Positions 23,815 to 34,945 of a DNA stretch of 64,000 nt are shown here, piece by piece (the first letter of the stretch is position 1; the number at the start of each line of letters is the position of its first letter). The position numbers and the translations under genes were made by a program. The stretch lies in NCBI RefSeq assembly GCF_030445035.2, contig NC_080701.1, positions 25,574,798 through 25,638,797 on the forward strand. Reading direction: 5' to 3'. The notes beneath the pieces were generated by a model that saw nothing but the letters and a program-made list of their open reading frames with translations, ran no database searches and was not told the DNA's origin. This stretch comes from Dasypus novemcinctus. Its lineage: Eukaryota > Chordata > Mammalia > Cingulata > Dasypodidae.

Positions 23815-25036
23815 TGCCTGCTTAATTTGTGGAACCCAGTGCAAAATGAAAATGCAGGGCTCCTTGTTCAAAATGGATTAAGAATTTCAGGATGGTGACT
23901 TCAGAGCATTAAACAAGCATGGGGCCCCAGGAAGTGCCAAGCCCTGTGTGACCTCATGGGTCACATGCCTACGAGACCAGCCCTGCCTCTCGCTTTATGA
24001 TTCTGCAATGGGCTAGGGGGAAAATCCTCTGAAATCTACAAACCCTCTTCTCCTCCAACCACCAGCCATTTCAGATTGTCTTCAAGGTTCATCCAAACAG
24101 TAAAGTCTAACGACTCCTATTATGACCTTGTTCAACTTACTCTTCTCCCTCCCGATGAAAGAAGTACAAAATTGCAGGCCAGAGCAGTTCATTTTGGGGG
24201 AAAGTGTTCAATGCAACTTCATTAGAGTTAGACATCTGTTCAGCCTGGTTTGCTGAAACAGGGACACGCTTCGCTTTGGATGGTGGGGTTTAAATGGGAA
24301 GGAACAGATGCTGTCGACTCAGGTATGCTAATAACGTTGTCTGAAAAATTCAATAAAGACATACAAGCTTCTGCAACAGAAGCTGACTTGAAATTACCAA
24401 AAAGTGCATGAAAACAGAGAGACCAGGATCCTTGGAGTTCTGCCCATTGTTTGAGTGCACCCTAGAAACTAGAAATGAAAGCTAAGAAAATAGATCTGAT
24501 CTGCCCACTTGGTTCTGCTGCAGGAGGATTTGACAACAAGAAAGCAATGTTTGCTGAAACAGGGGATCAGCAAAATGTCACTTTGATTAGCAACATGAGC
24601 ATGGACCAAGGAGAAGAGTTTAAATATTTCTTTCATATAAGTACATCTCTCAGTTCAATTTTGATCTTTAAGAAGAACCTGGGAGGAATGGTCAGACACA
24701 AACAGAACAATGTTCGGGAGGGATAGGGCTAAAAAGAGGAGAGAAGCTACAAATGTGGAAAGGCATCTGTAGGCAGAGCTGAAGATGATGGCTAGGATCC
24801 TGGAATGAAAAGCTTGCTTCGTTCTGATACAAAAAAGAGAACAGTTGAAGACTGTGGAATGAAAGACAATTCTCTGATGCTCTTCAGCACAGATTAATAT
24901 TCTCAATAGAATTCTATAGCTAGTTCTAAACACCAGAAGGTTTGCTGTGTAAGACAAAACAATAAGCTTTGGAAAAGAGATCCTATCATAAAAGGGAAAG
25001 GGAGTTGCTGTATTTTCCTTGAATAAGAAAAAATAG
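23815..25036. other. No gene recognised
   Basis: 23815-24000 has wording I associate with an old interspersed repeat (TGCAAAATGAAAATGCAGGG..., agagCATTAAACAAGCATGG) that I cannot name. 24000-25036 is unique. A few short open frames have no recognisable domain. Confidence 0.35.
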
Positions 25037-25130
25037 AGGGGAGCAGGTGTAGCTTAGTGGTTTGAGTGTCTGCTTCCCATGTATGAGGTCCCAGGTTCAA
25101 TCCCTAATACCTCTTTAAAAAAAACAAAAC
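25037..25130 (+). mobile_element. Short tRNA-only SINE, tail invaded by a DAS element
   Basis: Head GAGCAGGTGTAGCTTAGTGG and B box GGTTCAATCCC, then directly an A-rich tail. The flanking AATAGAGG is at about 25031 and again at about 25554, so the DAS SINE at 25131-25549 lies in its tail. Confidence 0.85.
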
Positions 25131-25549
25131 AGGGAAGCGGACTTGGCCCAGTGGATAGGGCATCGTCTACCACATGGAAGGTCTGCAGTTCAAACCCCAG
25201 GCCTCCTCAACCCGTGTGGAGCTGGCCCACGCGCAGTGCTGATGCGCTCAAGGAGTGCCCTGCCACGCAGGGGTGCCCCCGAGTAGGGGAGCCCCACGCA
25301 CAAGGAGTGCGCCCCATAAGGAGAGCCGCCCAGTGCAAAAGAAAGTGCAGCCTGCCCAGGAAAGGCGCCGCACACATGGAGAGCTAACACAACAAGATGA
25401 CACACACAAAAAAAAGAGACACAAGAGTCCCATGCCTCTGACAACAGAAGCAGACAAAAGAAGAACATGCAGCAAATGGACACAGAGAACAGACAACCGG
25501 GAGGTGGGAAAGGGAGAGAAATAAATTTTAAAAATAAGAATTGAAAAAA
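25131..25549 (+). mobile_element. DAS long-form SINE
   Basis: Complete element starting GGGAAGCGGACTTGGCCCAG. Flanked by AAAAAAAACAAA-type direct repeats from the older SINE tail. Confidence 0.93.
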
Positions 25550-25599
25550 AACAAATAGAGGGGTGTGTAAATGGATGTAATGATCTTCTTTCCATCAGG

Positions 25600-25635
25600 G
25601 ACTTGCTCACACACATAAACACACACACATACACC
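25600..25635 (+). repeat. CA-rich microsatellite
   Basis: Interrupted (CA)n: CACACACATAAACACACACACATACAC. Confidence 0.85.
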
Positions 25636-25739
25636 CTAAGCAAGGAGATACCAGATGATTCTGATCACCCCAGGTATGCTTGTCATTCCCTAAAAACAGG
25701 GGCTGGAATTTCTAATTGCCATCCTATCTGTTAAAACCC

Positions 25740-25908
25740 TTCTCCTTCAGTGCTTCTCTACCTGTTATCCTTGTTCACCTCCCACCCATTCCACCTCACA
25801 GGAACGTGAGCTTTGCTAAGACATTCACTAGGCTTTAATTCATCCTTTTGTGCCCAGCTTTATGAGTATGTGCTCAATGAATATTTGTTGAGTGAATTCA
25901 TTTTAGAA
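25740..25908 (+). mobile_element. L2-like 3' end
   Basis: Ends with TGTGCTCAATGAATATTTGTTGAGTGAAT, the typical L2 terminus. Confidence 0.65.
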
Positions 25909-26309
25909 ACTTTTCTTGAGAATCTGCTATGAGCAGAGCATATATAATGGATAATTTCGAGGGTTCAAAGAAACTAGAAACAGGCATAAGGCTCCAGTTT
26001 CAAAAAGGAAGAAAGAATGAATGTTCAAGCCTTTAGACCAGTGTCCTTTGAAATATTGAAGGGTTTCTGAAAACATAAAAAAACAGAATAAGATAAGAGT
26101 TTAGAGCTCGTGTCTGTTCCTGGATCTGCATCCTGTGTGACTCTTATTATTTTGTCCTGATTACTAGATTAATAGATATAAAATATGAATTATATGAGAT
26201 TATGCATATAAGCTGCTCAGACTGTTTCTTGACACCAACAGTTCAATAAACGGTAGCTATTAGTTTGGTTTTGGTGAAGTATTTGACTGTGTATCTTAAC
26301 TAGGCAACA

Positions 26310-26560
26310 TGAATAATAAAAATAATGGCTACCATTTATTATTTATCATGTGCCAAAGTACTTAGCACACAATATCGCACTGAAACCTCACAAAGTACAA
26401 TATTATTATATTTATTTTAAAATGGGAAAACAAGAATAGAAAAGGCTACGCACCTTGTCCGAGGACAGATAGCCAGGGAATTGCAGAATCCAGATTCCAA
26501 CCCAAGCCTGTCTGAGGCCAAAGCCCAAGCTCTTAAAATTAAGCTGTCTCATCTTTTGCA
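26310..26560 (+). mobile_element. MIR element
   Basis: ATGGCTACCATTTATTATTT, ATGTGCCAAAGTACTTAGCA, and farther CAGAATCCAGATTCCAACCC with AAGCTCTTAA follow MIR consensus order. Confidence 0.75.
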
Positions 26561-26687
26561 GCCCCAGAAGGCTAACTAGCAGGCTGATGCCAACCTGAAG
26601 TGTTCTCTAAATATTCATTCACTCATTTTTGAAGAGATGAGGAAGAGGCCTATCCCAGACCCTGTTCACCTTTTGGTGAATATTATC

Positions 26688-26782
26688 AAAAGCAGCTAAT
26701 GTTTATGTAGCACTTACTATATGTCAGGCACCATTTAAGCACCTTATTATATTCACACATTTATTTTTCAGATAACACCACA
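26688..26782 (+). mobile_element. MIR 5' half, split by an LTR
   Basis: GCAGCTAATGTTTATGTAGC and CTATATGTCAGGCACC are the MIR start. The continuation is at 27223-27310, beyond an LTR. Confidence 0.8.
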
Positions 26783-27222
26783 TGAGGCAATGTGATAGAC
26801 TGATTACAATTCTTCACCTCTTCCTATATCTGTCTCCCTACAATGTGACTTTGCAATTGCTCCCATCACGAGATGATGGAGCCTATTTCCCCTACCCTTG
26901 GAGTCTGGACTGGCCTCATGACTTGCTTTGTCTAATAGAAGGCAGTGGAGGTGGCAGTATGCTAGATCCTAGCCTCAGCCTCCAAAGATCTCCTGTACTT
27001 CTGTTCTCTGCCATGAAAACAAGTCCAGATTAGCCCCAGAAGCAGAGCTGCCTAACTGACCAGCAGCTGACCACAGACAAATGAGACCAGAAAAAGTGAC
27101 CTGCAGAGTTCAGCTTAAAATGCCAAGCTGCAAAATAATAAACTAAATATATGATTGTTGCCAAGCCACGAAGTTCTAGGTGGTTTGTTAAGTAGCAATA
27201 GCCAAAAGACACGAGTAGGTAA
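26783..27222 (+). mobile_element. MaLR-like LTR inserted in MIR
   Basis: TGTGACTTTGCAATTGCTCC, TGGAGCCTATTTCCCCTACCC, and near the end CCACGAAGTTCTAGGTGGTTTG fit an MLT-type LTR. Subfamily not determined. Confidence 0.7.
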
Positions 27223-27310
27223 CACTTTTATTACACATGGAGAAACTGAGGCACAGAGGAGTTTAGTGGTATACCAAGATTACACAGTCAGAAAGTTAGA
27301 ATGGACTGGC
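27223..27310 (+). mobile_element. MIR 3' half
   Basis: ACATGGAGAAACTGAGGCACAG and a CAAGATTACACAGTC core continue the split MIR. Confidence 0.8.
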
Positions 27311-27589
27311 CTCAGAGTCCATTCTCTTGGCATCTACAACATCTGGCCTCAATAATTTCCACTAAGTCACGGAAGGATTGCCAGCCAGGAAGAATGATTA
27401 ATTCCGTGGATGAGAGAATCAAGATTCAGAGTACTCTCAACGGGCATGAACCAAAATCAATAAAATGAAACTTCACAGGAAACAAATAATAGAAAGTCCT
27501 GCATCTGAGTTTTTTAAAAATACACAAGTAAGAAATGGGAGACACTTAACTCAAAAGCAGTTCAGGTATTTGAAATTGTACTGCATGAT

Positions 27590-27860
27590 TTTACATTGAT
27601 GGATACAGGCCATTATACTATGTCAAAACCTATAAAAGTGTACAGTGCAAAGTATAAGCCATAATGTAAACCATTGACCATAGTTAGTAGCAATGCTTTA
27701 ACTTTTGTTCATCAGTTGTTAACAAATGTACCATACTCATGTAAGATGTTATTAATAGGGGGAAATGTGAGTGGGGGTGGGGTATATGGGAATCCTCTAT
27801 ATTTTTGATGTGACGTTTCTGTAACTTAAAGCTTCTTTGAAGAGAAAGTAAAAAAAAAAG
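27590..27860 (+). mobile_element. Z-type L1-like 3' end, truncated copy
   Basis: Strong similarity to 29680-29960 (TGATGGATACAGGCCATTAT, GTGTACAGTGCAAAGTATAA, GTTAGTAGCAATGCTT) ending in an A-tail. Confidence 0.75.
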
Positions 27861-27914
27861 GCACTGGGGGAACATGCAGAAGAAATTGTCAGTAGACCTA
27901 AAAGATAACAGATC

Positions 27915-28006
27915 TGGGAAGCAGATGTAGCTCAGTTGGTTGAGTGCCCGCTTCCCATGTACGAGGTCCTGGGTTCAATCCCTGATGCCTCCTTAAAAAA
28001 AAAAAA
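27915..28006 (+). mobile_element. Short tRNA-only SINE
   Basis: GAAGCAGATGTAGCTCAGTTGG, B box GGTTCAATCCC, then A12. It closely resembles the 25037 copy. Confidence 0.88.
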
Positions 28007-28189
28007 GATGGCAGCTCTAACAGTGATGGACGGCACAATACAAAAGCCAACAAAATATTACATTCCCATCCTGGGGAGTCCTGCTACATTCTCTAATACA
28101 GTGGCAAGAATCTCTGGAGTATAGAGGAAGTGCCTAGCCAAAGAGGAAAGATCAATACACCAGGCCCTTTATATTAATGCTTGTAATTA

Positions 28190-28959
28190 TGAACCTTATT
28201 CTTATAAAATTGAAATTTAGTCTAGAGATATATATTGCCTAACAGTTACCTCCAGAAAACCTCCTTTTTACTCAAATGTGGCCTCTCTCTAAGGCAAACT
28301 CAGCATGTGAGCTCACTACTTCCCCTCTCCCACCCCCATCCCAGCACAGGACCTGACTCCCAGGGATGAGCCTCTCTGGCACCAAAGGATTATTACCTAA
28401 CAATCCATTTGGAAAAAGGCCTTGGCCAAAAAGGGGAAATATTAAATACAAATACGTTTTTATAGCTAAGAGATTTCAATGTGAGTGGGAGGTCGTTCCA
28501 GAGGTTATGTCTATGCATGTCTCAGGAGGATCTCACTGACTGTCACAGTAAACAATACCTCAAGCAGGGGGGCTCCTGAGGGTTGTAGAGAAATCTAGAC
28601 ACCTTAGGCACCCCATCTGTAAACCTTACCTTGGACTATTTGATAACCTGTCTCCCCAGTGTATCAGAGTTTGGCTTATTTATAATTTTCCTATACATAG
28701 TTCTTATGCCCCTTTTATTTGAACCTATAATTAGCACTACACCAGTTAAATATACATCCCAGAGACAGTCTTCCGTCTGTTCATAAGCCAGCTGAGCCCT
28801 GAATCGCAGCAGATTTGCAGCCAACACCTTCTCTCCAGTTTCATCTGACTCATCCAGGACAACTAACAGAAGGATGATGATGGACAATGCCCATCCCAAA
28901 AAATAGAGAGTATCTACAACTGCAAGCAAGTCAGTTCTACCAATCTGCCCCATGGTATC
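28190..28959 (+). mobile_element. Z-type L1-like block, copy 2, left part
   Basis: Matches the Z copies at 15126 and 37800 in the region giving CTACAACTGCAAGCA and CAGCTGAGCCCTGAATCGCAG. The minus strand is open for 105 codons (28953-28636) with a hydrophobic stretch (residues about 10-32). The same strand is partly open in copy 1. Interrupted by an LTR-like element at 28960. Confidence 0.65.
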
Positions 28960-29451
28960 TGTATTAGTCAGCCAAGGGGGTGCTGATGCAAAATACCAGA
29001 AATTGCTTGGTTTTTATAAAGGGTATTTATTTGGGGTAGGAGCTTACAGATACCAGGCCATAAAGCATAAGTTACTTCCCTCACCAAAGTCTATTTGAAG
29101 CAAGGTAGTTGCCAATGTCTGTGAGGGTTCAGGCTTCCTGGGTTCCTGGGTTCCTACATTCCTGGGGCTTGCTTTCCTCTGGGTTCAAGGTTCCTTTCTT
29201 CCTGGGGATGGCTTCTCTTTCCTCTGTGACCTTACTTCCTGGGGCTCCAGCTTAATTCTTCAGCGTCAAATTCCAACATCAAAACTCCAACATCAGAAAC
29301 ACCTCGACTCTGTTCTTTGCCATGCTTTTTATCTGTGAGTCATGGGACTCAATGCCCTAATCATAACTCAATCATGCCCAGGCACAGATCAGACTACAAA
29401 CATAATCCAATACATCTTTTTGGAATTCATCAATAATATCAAACTGCTACA
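28960..29451 (-). mobile_element. LTR-like element 'X', minus copy
   Basis: On the minus strand it reads TGTAGCAGTTTGAT ... GGCTGACTAATACA, giving TG...CA ends, flanked by an exact 5-bp TSD GTATC (28955-28959 and 29452-29456). The minus strand has AATAAATACCCTTTATAAA near its end (poly(A) signal). Endogenous-retrovirus-style solo LTR is the best reading; the family name is unknown to me. Confidence 0.85.
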
Positions 29452-29960
29452 GTATCTAAGCCCCCTCTCAATTAGAAGTGGAATGGGCATCACCATCCCA
29501 AAGTCCTCAAGACTGAAGAATGAACACATGTAAGGGTGAAATGCAACTACGGACCAAAGTAGACTTATTCTTATTCTAGTAATAGAAGAACTTGTAACAG
29601 TGATATAAAGACAGTGGTCAACAGAGATTCTGAGGGGAGGAAGAGGGAAGAATAGGTGTAACATGGGGCATTTTGGGGACATTAGAATTGTTCTGCATGA
29701 TATTGCATGATGGATACAGGCCATTATAAATTTTGTCAAGACCTATAAAATTGTGCGGTGCAAAGTGTAAATCATAATGTAAACTATAGACTGTGGTTAG
29801 TAGCAATGCTTCAATATTTGTTCATCAATTGCAACAAATGTGCACACTAATAAAAGATGTTGATAATGGGGGGAAATGTGAGAAGGGGAGGAGGTGGGGG
29901 AACTCCCTATATTTTGACATAACTTTTATGCAATCTAAAACTTTTTTAAAAATAAAGAAA
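29452..29960 (+). mobile_element. Z-type L1-like block, copy 2, right part with A-rich end
   Basis: Resumes at the Z position equivalent to about 15385 (AGAAGTGGAATGGGCATCAC) and runs to TTTTTTAAAAATAAAGAAAAA. It matches 27590-27860 over its last 270 bp. Confidence 0.75.
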
Positions 29961-30962
29961 AAAGAGAGAAAAGGCAATTCAGGTGAAAAATTAATGGAGA
30001 CTTTAGAGAAACAAAATCTGAGTAAGAATCAACCATGGGCTATCCTACATTAATGAGGATCTGGGTGTCCAGGTCCTGGGGAAGCAATAGTTTTGCTGCA
30101 CATGGCATACTTAGAGGGACATTGATAAACTAGAGCACAACAGTGTCACCTAAAAATCGTATTTACCTGAGAAAGTACAGATATTTAATCCAGCAGGTAT
30201 GGGAAGGGGCAAGAGTCTATAAGCTATCTTAAAAATACCTAACGATTGGTGAAAATGTTAAAGAGGAAGTAAATTGATACTACAATACTTTGGAAGAGAT
30301 GGGGGTCAGTGTTTGGAAATGCAACCATTTTATTGGGTGCAATCACAAAATAATTTTATTCTTTTTCCCACTGCCCATTTCAATCTACCCTTGTACTCAT
30401 TCTCTCCCATCCCTTGATGAAATCTTCAGCTGGTCCCATAGCTCTGTTGGTCTCTTTTTATCAAGTGAACAATTTCAATTCAGTAATCAAAATATCCCTC
30501 CAGTATAACATCAACATTCCAGACTCACTTAAACTTGACTTCTTTTCCCCTCAGCTCAGAAGTCAACAGAGGGGAAGGCTGGGGAAGGGCATGAAGTTGT
30601 CTGAGTCTCTCTTCCTTGCTCCATCTTCTCCACCATTCTGTACCACCACTTTTTATACGTTCAGGGTCAAATCCAGGGGGACAAAAGGCACAGCGGCTGA
30701 TGTGGTTACAATCTGGTGCAGCAGCCTCATGGAAGCAAGACAATTATTAGCACTTTCCTTTGTAAACATCTGGGGACTTCCTCTGGAGTCAAGCTAGGAC
30801 TGTTGATACAGCTTCCTCGGCTGATGCAATTCCTCTCCTCCCATGAGTGGCTTACACTTGCCCCTGACCAAACACCTCTCTGTTGGGGTCCCTTTGCTTC
30901 TCCACCTCTTTGAAAAGCTCCCAGACCAGCTCCCTTCAGTATAATTGACATTTGATCCCTGG
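29961..30962. other. No feature recognised
   Basis: Unique sequence. Open frames of about 70-130 codons on both strands at 30410-30950 overlap each other and show no recognisable domain. Confidence 0.4.
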
Positions 30963-31356
30963 TGTGATAGTTTCAAATTGTATGTACCCCAGAAGACCAT
31001 GTTCTTAAAGCTGATCATTCCTGTGGGTGTGAACCTGTTACAGGAGGAGATATTTTGATTGGGTTGTTTCAGTTAGGGCCTCTTTTTTTAATAGTATTTT
31101 CTGTTTTTGTGGGGTTTTGTTTTTGTTTTTGTTTTTTTTAGGTACCGGGGCTGGGGATTGAACCCAGGACCTCTTATGTGGGAAGCTGGCGCTCAGCCAT
31201 GGAGCCACATCAGCTTCCCTAAGGGTCTTTTGATTAGGTTTCTTCAATTAAGGCATGGCCCAGGGTGGATCTTAATCCTCTTGCTGGAGTCCTTTCTAAA
31301 CAGGATGATAGCTACTAAGGTCAGAAGCTGAAAGCAACAAAACCAGGAAGAGAAGG
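30963..31356 (+). mobile_element. LTR-like element 'Y', 5' part
   Basis: Begins TGTGATAGTTTCAAATTGTA and GTACCCCAGAAGACCATGTT. It is interrupted by a short SINE (31126-31221), then by an X element, and resumes at 31900. Confidence 0.7.
31126..31221 (-). mobile_element. Short tRNA-only SINE
   Basis: On the minus strand: GAAGCTGATGTGGCTCCATG, B-box GGTTCAATCCC, then an A-rich tail (TTTGTTTTTGTTTTTGTTTT at the low end). Confidence 0.85.
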
Positions 31357-31899
31357 GCTAGCAAGTTGGCATTTATGAATTCCAAAAATAGATATTGGAT
31401 TATGTTTGTAATCTGATCTGTACCTGGGCCTGATTGAGTTATGATTAGGGCTTTAATTGGGCCACATCTTTAAGGCATTGAGTCCTTGTCCCTTGGTGGG
31501 TGGGGATTTGCAGATAAAAGGCATGGCAAAGGACAGAGTTGCAGGTTTCTGATGTTGGAGTTTGATGCTGAAGTCTTAAGTTGGAGCCCCGGGGAAAGAG
31601 ACAGAGCTGTTCATCTGATCGTCTACAGCTGACTTTGTGGAGAGAGGCAAAGCCTAGAGAGCCTCATAGTCTATAGCTGACATTGTGGAGGAAACAGAGG
31701 AGCTGAGTCCACAAAGCCTGAACCCTCACAGACGTCAGCAGCCGTCTTGCTCCAACATGTGGAAATAGACTGTGGTGAGGGACGTAACTTATGCTTTATG
31801 GCCTGGAAACTGTAAGCTCCTACCCCAAATAAATACCCTTTATAACACCCAGCAGATTTATGGTGTTTTGCATCAGCACCCCTTTGGCTGACTAATACA
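31357..31899 (+). mobile_element. LTR-like element X nested in Y
   Basis: From TAGCAAGTTGGCATTTATGA (diverged X start) to GGCTGACTAATACA. It includes GGATTATGTTTGTAATCTG, a TATA-like AGATAAAAGG, and AATAAATACCCTTTATAA. No clear TSD. Confidence 0.8.
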
Positions 31900-32113
31900 C
31901 TATCAGATACCACCATGTGCCTTGCCATGTGGCAGAGGAGACTAGGGCCACTGGCAGGCGGTCTTCAGGGAGAAAGCATCACCTAATGATGCCTTGATGT
32001 GGACATTTTCACAGCCTCAGAACTGTAAGCTGGTAAGTTAATAAATCCCCATTGTAAAAGCCAACCCATTTCTGGTATGTTGCATTTTGGCAGCCTAGCA
32101 GGGTAAAACACAC
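31900..32113 (+). mobile_element. LTR-like element Y, 3' part
   Basis: TGCCTTGCCATGTGGCAGAG, CCTTGATGTGGACATTTTCA, AATAAATCCCCATTGTAAAA and an end at GGGTAAAACACA. A poly(A) signal about 60 bp from the end fits an LTR. Confidence 0.7.
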
Positions 32114-32294
32114 TCCTCTGCTGCACCATCATGGGAAGTACAGCTCTCTCCAATACAGCCTCTCCACTAGGTCCCTAGGAGGTGGCAGCTATAGGCACAG
32201 CCTCCAGCCTTTTAGACTTTTCAGACATGAGTCAAAAACCAGGCCCTAAGTTCTTCAAACTGCAGCAGACACACTGGAAGCCCTCAGAATAATC
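32114..32294. other. No feature recognised
   Basis: Unique sequence between two LTR-like elements. Confidence 0.35.
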
Positions 32295-32407
32295 CTCATG
32301 AGCCCTGTCTGCTATGGATCGACTCATCTCCCCCCCCCCCAACAAAAAAAGTTTGAGTCCTAACTCCCAGTCCTGTGAATGTGAGCTCATTTCTAAGTAG
32401 GATCTTT

Positions 32408-32828
32408 TTTTAAAAGATTTATTTCTCCACCCCCCTTCCCGTTCCTCCCCATTGTCAGCTCTCTGTGTCCATTTGCTGTGTCTTCTTCTGTGTCTGCTTG
32501 TATTCTCATTAGGCAGCTCCAGGAACCGATCCTGGGACCTTCTGGAGTGGAAGAGAGGAGATTACTCTTTTGTGCCACCTCAACTCACTGTTCTGTTACG
32601 TATTCTTCTTTTCTCTCCTCTGTGTCTCTTGTTGCATCATCTTGCTGTGCCAGCTCTCGGTGTCAGCCAGCACTCCTGCACAGGGCTTTCCACTGTGGGC
32701 CAGCACTCCGTGTGGGACAGCTCACCATGTGGGCCAGCTTACCCTCACCAGGTAGCCCTGGGCATCAAACCCTGGACCTCCCATATGGTAGATGGGAGCC
32801 CAACTCGTTGAGCCACATCCGTTTTCCC
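32408..32828 (-). mobile_element. Older DAS SINE in LTR
   Basis: TSD TCTAAGTAGGATCTTT / TCTAAGTAAGATCTTT with one change. Head on the minus strand: AACGGATGTGGCTCAACGAG. Confidence 0.92.
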
Positions 32829-32990
32829 TCTAAGTAAGATCTTTAAAAACATTATTACATAAAATGATGTCAAACTGGATTATGGTGGGTCCTAATCCAA
32901 TATTACGTGGAGTCCCCATAAGGAGAGGAATTTGGAGAGACAGACACAGATGACAAATGCAGAGAGAGAGAGTGCAAGAGAGCACCACGT

Positions 32991-33391
32991 GGGAAGCGGA
33001 TTTGGCCAACGGATAGGGCAATCCGCCTACCGCATGGGAGGTCCAAGGTTCAAACCAGGGCCTCCTGACCCGTGTGATGAGCAGGCCCATGTGCAGTGCT
33101 GATGCACGCAGGGGTATCCCCTGCATAGGGGAGCCCCACGCGCAAGGAGTACGCCCCGTAAGGAGAGCCACCCAGCGCGAAAAAAGTGCAGCCCATCCAG
33201 GAATGGCGCCACACACACGGAGAGCTGACGCAGCCAGATGACCCATCAAAAAGACCCAGTGCCGCTGAGAAAAATGTAAGCAGACACAGAAGAACATACA
33301 GCAAATGGACACAGAGAGCAGACAACTGGGGAGGTGAGGTGGGAAAGGGGAGAAAAATTAAATAAATAAATAAAATCTTAAAGAGAGCGAG
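32991..33391 (+). mobile_element. DAS SINE in LTR
   Basis: Head GGGAAGCGGATTTGGCCAAC (intermediate form). Tail AAATAAATAAATAAAATCTT. TSD AGAGAGCACCACGT / AGAGAGCTCCATGT, diverged, so the insertion is not recent. Confidence 0.9.
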
Positions 33392-33585
33392 AGAGAGCTC
33401 CATGTGACAGAGGCAGGGAGGGATAGCTGGTGAGCCACCACCAGAACTCAGCAGACATTGGAGAAAGCGCTGCCCTACCAGCTCCTTGATTTTGGACTTC
33501 TGGCCTCTAAACCTGAGAGATAATAAATTCCTGTTGTTTAAGCAAAATACTCTATGGTACTCTGTTACAGCAGCCCTGAAAAAAA

Positions 33586-34604
33586 AAAGATGTCTTTTAA
33601 CTTGGCTTCAGAGGAAAGGTCAGAGCACTCCAATAATCAAAGAAAGGAGGTTCAAGAGGTTGGTATAGAGAAACGGGAGATGGGCTGATACAGATAGGAT
33701 GGTTTTACAATTTCTTTAATACATCCGTATAGGCAGTCGAGCACTCAGATTCAGGATGATCCTAGGCCCCAGGCATTGTCCTCAACATTTAGGGTCCTTG
33801 TAGAATTCTGAGAAAGAAAGAGCTCCAGTCTAACATACTATTACACAAGTTACAGGGAAGTGGATTTCCAAAAAGTAAAAAGTTATCTTTCTTTTTTAAA
33901 AAAAATGGACCCAGATCATAAAGTCGTCATCTGGCAGTCTCTAAAAGTGTTCAAGCAAAGACCGTAGAAAGAATTTCTGCACTGGATGGGAGGTGGACAG
34001 ATAACATTTCACACTTTCTTCCCCACGCTTGGATTTTATTATTTATGTAACAGTGTTTATCCCTACACTTAAGAAAGGTATACATTTAGGAAGAAAGTAA
34101 TCCTAAGGGACCATGGCAGTGATTGCATGATAATGTAGTGCACATGGTATTCATAAGGACTGAGAGGAATTAAAGAAAGAAAAGCTCTTGATAGGGTAGA
34201 AGATTTAGTTAGGGAGGATTTTTCTAAAATTGTAGCATTTATGCCATTTTTTTAATGGAAATTGTTTCTGGTTGTTCTTCCTGCTAGGTTGTGAGCAGCT
34301 CAAGGGTTTGTCATCCATCATTGTATTCCCAGGCTTAGCACAGCACTGGCATAGCACAGGTGTCAGAAATATCTGGTGAATCACTTTTTGGTCAAGAAAG
34401 GTGAATGAATTGAATGAACAAATGAGCAAAGGATCTAATGAGTGGTTGAAATGAGTATGGAAAGAATAGGATTTTGTTTATGCCAAGAAAATGCAAAAGA
34501 TCACTTTAGGAGAGGGAACAGATAAGTGGAGATATGGCAGTGGGAACTGGTAAGGATTACGGAGAAGTCAGTAAACATAGCAGCCTGATTAAAAATGAAG
34601 GGCG
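33586..34604. other. Unassigned sequence with L2-like end 34262-34425
   Basis: 34262-34425 (GGTTGTGAGCAGCTCAAGGG... CCCAGGCTTAGCACAGCACT) is L2-like. The rest is unique sequence with no gene. Confidence 0.45.
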
Positions 34605-34945
34605 AGAAGCAGATGTGGCTCAAACAATTGGGCTCCTGCCTACCACATAGGAGGTGTCAGGTACAGTACCCAGTGCCTCCTAAAGAAGACAGTGAGCTGG
34701 CATGACAGGCAGGTGTGGTGAACTGATGCAACAAGATGGTGCAACAAGACACAAGGAAGAACATAATAAGAGAGACAACAAAGCAGGGAGCAGAGGTGGC
34801 TCAAGCGATTAAGAGCCTTCCTCCCACATCGGAGGTCCTGGATTCGGTTCCAGGTGCCTTCTAAGGAAACAAGGGAGACGAACAGACACAGCAAGTGCAA
34901 ACAATGAGCAGAAAGGGAGAAATAGATTAATTAAATTAAAAAAAA
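34605..34945 (+). mobile_element. Dimeric tRNA-derived SINE
   Basis: Heads at 34606 (GAGAAGCAGATGTGGCTCAA) and about 34788 (GGGAGCAGAGGTGGCTCAAG), then an A-rich tail. Confidence 0.87.

Larger units (their letters stand above)
32295..33585 (+). mobile_element. MaLR/MLT-like LTR broken by two SINEs
   Basis: Pieces 32295-32407, 32829-32990 and 33392-33585 form one LTR: AAGTTTGAGTCCTAACTCCCAG, TAATCCAATATTACGTGGAGTCC, then CAGACATTGGAGAAAGCG and TTAAGCAAAATACTC. SINEs at 32408 and 32991 interrupt it. Confidence 0.8.

Noticed and set aside
23656-23898. Open frame with RVRVKVRLGLGLRLKLRLG repeat
   Set aside because: It is the TTAGGG-type tract translated. No gene context.
28636-28953. 105-codon minus-strand frame with a hydrophobic segment as a gene
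   Set aside because: It lies in a repeated L1-like block broken by an LTR-like element, with no start context or splice support. Kept only as a point to test.
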